A stretch of 64,000 nucleotides of DNA, from assembly GCA_002633005.1 (NCBI GenBank), contig NMRA01000390.1, forward strand, positions 83,544 to 147,543, read 5' to 3'. The notes below the pieces were generated by a model. That model saw nothing but the letters and a program-made list of their open reading frames with translations. It searched no databases and was not told the origin of the DNA. Shown piece by piece: positions 62,160 to 64,000 of the stretch. This stretch comes from Phoronis australis. Its lineage: Eukaryota; Phoronida; Phoronidae. Numbering within the stretch: position 1 is the first letter of the stretch; each line of letters begins with the position of its first letter. Position numbers and translations under genes: made by a program.

Positions 62160-63222
62160 CTAAGTTGACTTATCAAGAACTGGGTTCCAGTTTATTCCAA
62201 GAATTTTGACTTTTGATGATGTGTCGTCAACATCAAGTTCAGATGCGCATTGCCTAACCGTAACATCACTCGAACTCCATGATCGTAAATTGAAGCCCGC
62301 CTCCATCATAATGTCCCTTGAGTTGTGAAAGAAATTCTGTGCAGTGGTTATATTTTTGCAACTCATAAGAACGTTGTCCACATAGCAATCTCTGGAAAAA
62401 GTACTGGTTATCTCACAGGAGTATGACCTTAAGTGATGCTTGATTGTGGCGTTCAAAAGGAATGGAGGTTTACATACAGCTCCAAACAGTACTGTGCTGA
62501 AGCGATAAACGATAAAGTCACTCTCAAGGTTGTTGTGATCTGACAGCCATAGAAACTTCAGATAGTCTCGATCAGACTCGTAAACTTGCACTTGATGAAA
62601 AGCTTTCTCAATATCCGTTCCAATTTTGTGTAAACGAATGCGGAGTAAGGATCTCGCACAAATCATCAATCATTGGTGGACCAACTTTCAAACAGCCATT
62701 CAGGGATGTGTTGTTTGAATTAGCCTTGCAACTACAGTCATACACTGTCTTAATGGGTGTCGTTTTAGAGTCTGGCTTGTACACGGGTCTGTGTGGGATG
62801 AAGTGACCACTTGAGATGGGCGAATCGGCAAACTCAATAATACCATCGCATAATTGCTTTTCAATGATCTTTTGATAGCGATCACGAGTGTCGGAGTCGA
62901 GTCTTCTGACCATGGCACGTGTGCAGGAAAGAGCTACACTATAGTTTGTCGGTAAGTGTGGATGGTCAGTCTTCCAAGGCAGTCTCGCAACATATATGCA
63001 GGTATCTGCCTCATGGATAATGGTGTTGTAAAATGAATGTAGATCGTTTTGATTACTTTCAGTAGACTTTACTTCTGTCTTGTCATGTTTTATGCCGATG
63101 TGCTCTAAATCCCAGTAACGTTCCAGGTCCAGCGGGTCCGTAACAGCCAAGTGCTGTACACAGGTAGTGGACTGACTGCCGGGATCACTTTGGTACAGTG
63201 AACCCGAAACCAGATATCCCAA
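62160..63222 (-). pseudogene. BEL/Pao reverse transcriptase region
   Basis: 63222-62640 holds ERYWDLEHIGI, ISSGHFIPHRPVYKPDSKTT and VGPPMIDDLCEIL. After a frameshift, 62620-62160 holds GTDIEKAFHQVQVYESDRDY, FLWLSD and RFSTVLFGAVCKPPFLLNAT, with the catalytic motif YVDN at 62384-62373. The fingers/palm order is normal for BEL/Pao. Confidence 0.88.
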
Positions 63223-63224
63223 CT

Positions 63225-63790
63225 TGGATTTGACGGCCGTAGGTCCATTGCCACGAATGACTAAGTCTTGAACAAAGTCCCTCTATCTATCTGCACCCAT
63301 TAAAATGTCTACCATAAAGTGACCATCTTGGTTAGGGGAATGAGCCAGACGTAGACCCTTAAGATGTCCACAGGCACCAACGGTATCCAATTTAATGTGA
63401 AGGGGACCGGCAACACGAGCAACAACTAATACCTCCAATGGGATAGTGGTGCCATCGAATGTAGTCACAAATACGCGGCATATGTCAAATGTGTTCGATG
63501 ATCTGTGTTCCGCACCAACTGTGGTGATGCTTAGGTTTTCCTGTCAAACTGAGGTGTAACTTTGAGGCGAGTGATGAATTTATAAACGATCGTTGAGCAC
63601 CCTCGTCGAAAAGAATGTTCGCTGTGTGTGTCATCTGGCTACCGTCACTGACTGGCGCAGTGGCTGTTTTGAGTAAAACCGAGTTCGCAGAGGAGACATG
63701 CATCGTCATTGAGGTATTGTTTGCTTGAATGGCAGGGTTTGTCCTTGACGGTTGCGGGTTTTCTGATAGGTCACTCTGAGGTGGATGCAA
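63225..63790 (-). pseudogene. BEL/Pao aspartic protease (DUF1758-like) region
   Basis: Contains ANILFDEGAQRSFINSSLAS, the retropepsin-like active-site block (DEG variant common in this group), then after a frameshift TVGAEHRSS, HIKLDTVG and MVDILMGADR. A TAG at about 63285-63283 interrupts the frame before RDFVQDLVIRGNGPTAVKSK. Confidence 0.8.
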
Positions 63791-64000
63791 ATTGCACTGT
63801 TTTTAGGACCGGGAAAAACTGGCGAAAACATCCTACACCCAGAGGACCAAACAGAAGCCTGACAAACAAGTAAGTCACCAAACAGTTTATACCATATAAA
63901 ACGGTATGTTTTCATGGCCAATTACAATTCTCCATAATCAAAAAGTTCAACAGCTGAACCACGTTTCTTTGTCTCCTGCCTGCCGAACACAAACACACAG

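Larger units (their letters stand above)
60527..64000 (-). mobile_element. BEL/Pao LTR retrotransposon, decayed pol region, cut by the window end
   Basis: Minus-strand order is protease, RT, RNase H/Pao region, integrase remnant, DUF5641-type C-terminus, as in BEL/Pao pol. Frames change near 63530, 62640, 62160, 61805 and 61385. In-frame stops lie near 63283, 61476, 61124 and 60885. The integrase catalytic core is missing. Gag would be beyond 64 kb. It is a dead, non-autonomous copy. Confidence 0.92.

Overview
This window looks like nuclear DNA from a metazoan, most likely a marine invertebrate. It is AT-rich, with short exons in kilobase-scale introns, GT-AG splice sites, dense minisatellites and a mixed invertebrate-type transposon load (BEL/Pao, Penelope-like, non-LTR LINE, Crypton-derived, THAP-bearing, and hAT-like and TTAA-type DNA elements). 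Runs of N at 25616, 37675-37698 and 58372-59014 mark assembly gaps. The species cannot be fixed from the sequence alone. Most open reading frames over 60 codons are chance or repeat-derived.

The one clear host gene is a high-affinity cGMP phosphodiesterase of the PDE9 family, on the minus strand from about 47.7 kb down to the stop codon at 5403. Twelve consecutive coding exons were assembled by eye with matching splice phases. They give 489 codons of the C-terminal part of the protein, including the whole catalytic domain. The first exon or exons were not found. The penultimate catalytic region is encoded twice, by two 105-nt exons (19029-19133 and 18362-18466). Both are intact and in the same phase, and they are candidates for mutually exclusive splicing. 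All catalytic residues checked are kept: His-Asn and metal His in exon 6, His-Asp in exon 7, Asp in both versions of exon 10, the purine-selecting Gln in exon 11.

Layout. 1-5402: gene-poor flank and probable 3' UTR with two minisatellites. 5403-17133: last exon and an 11.6-kb intron holding two inverted Penelope endonuclease fragments, a 1.6-kb TTAA-flanked element and three long minisatellites. 17134-22608: a compact cluster of catalytic exons. 22609-37860: long introns with a 1.24-kb tandem duplication across an N, a dispersed repeat, a small inverted-repeat element, three more exons and a LINE fragment. 37861-47697: a 52-nt exon next to a 20-bp minisatellite, a 2.2-kb hAT-like element, and the most upstream exon found.

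48.2-64 kb is a transposon graveyard: a frameshifted Penelope-like element (minus) abutting a decayed Crypton-type tyrosine recombinase (plus), a partial second copy of the hAT-like repeat, a perfect 82-bp fold-back made from the Penelope tail, a THAP-domain exon inside nested inverted repeats with a 643-N gap, and a decayed BEL/Pao pol (minus) that has lost its integrase catalytic core and runs to the window end.
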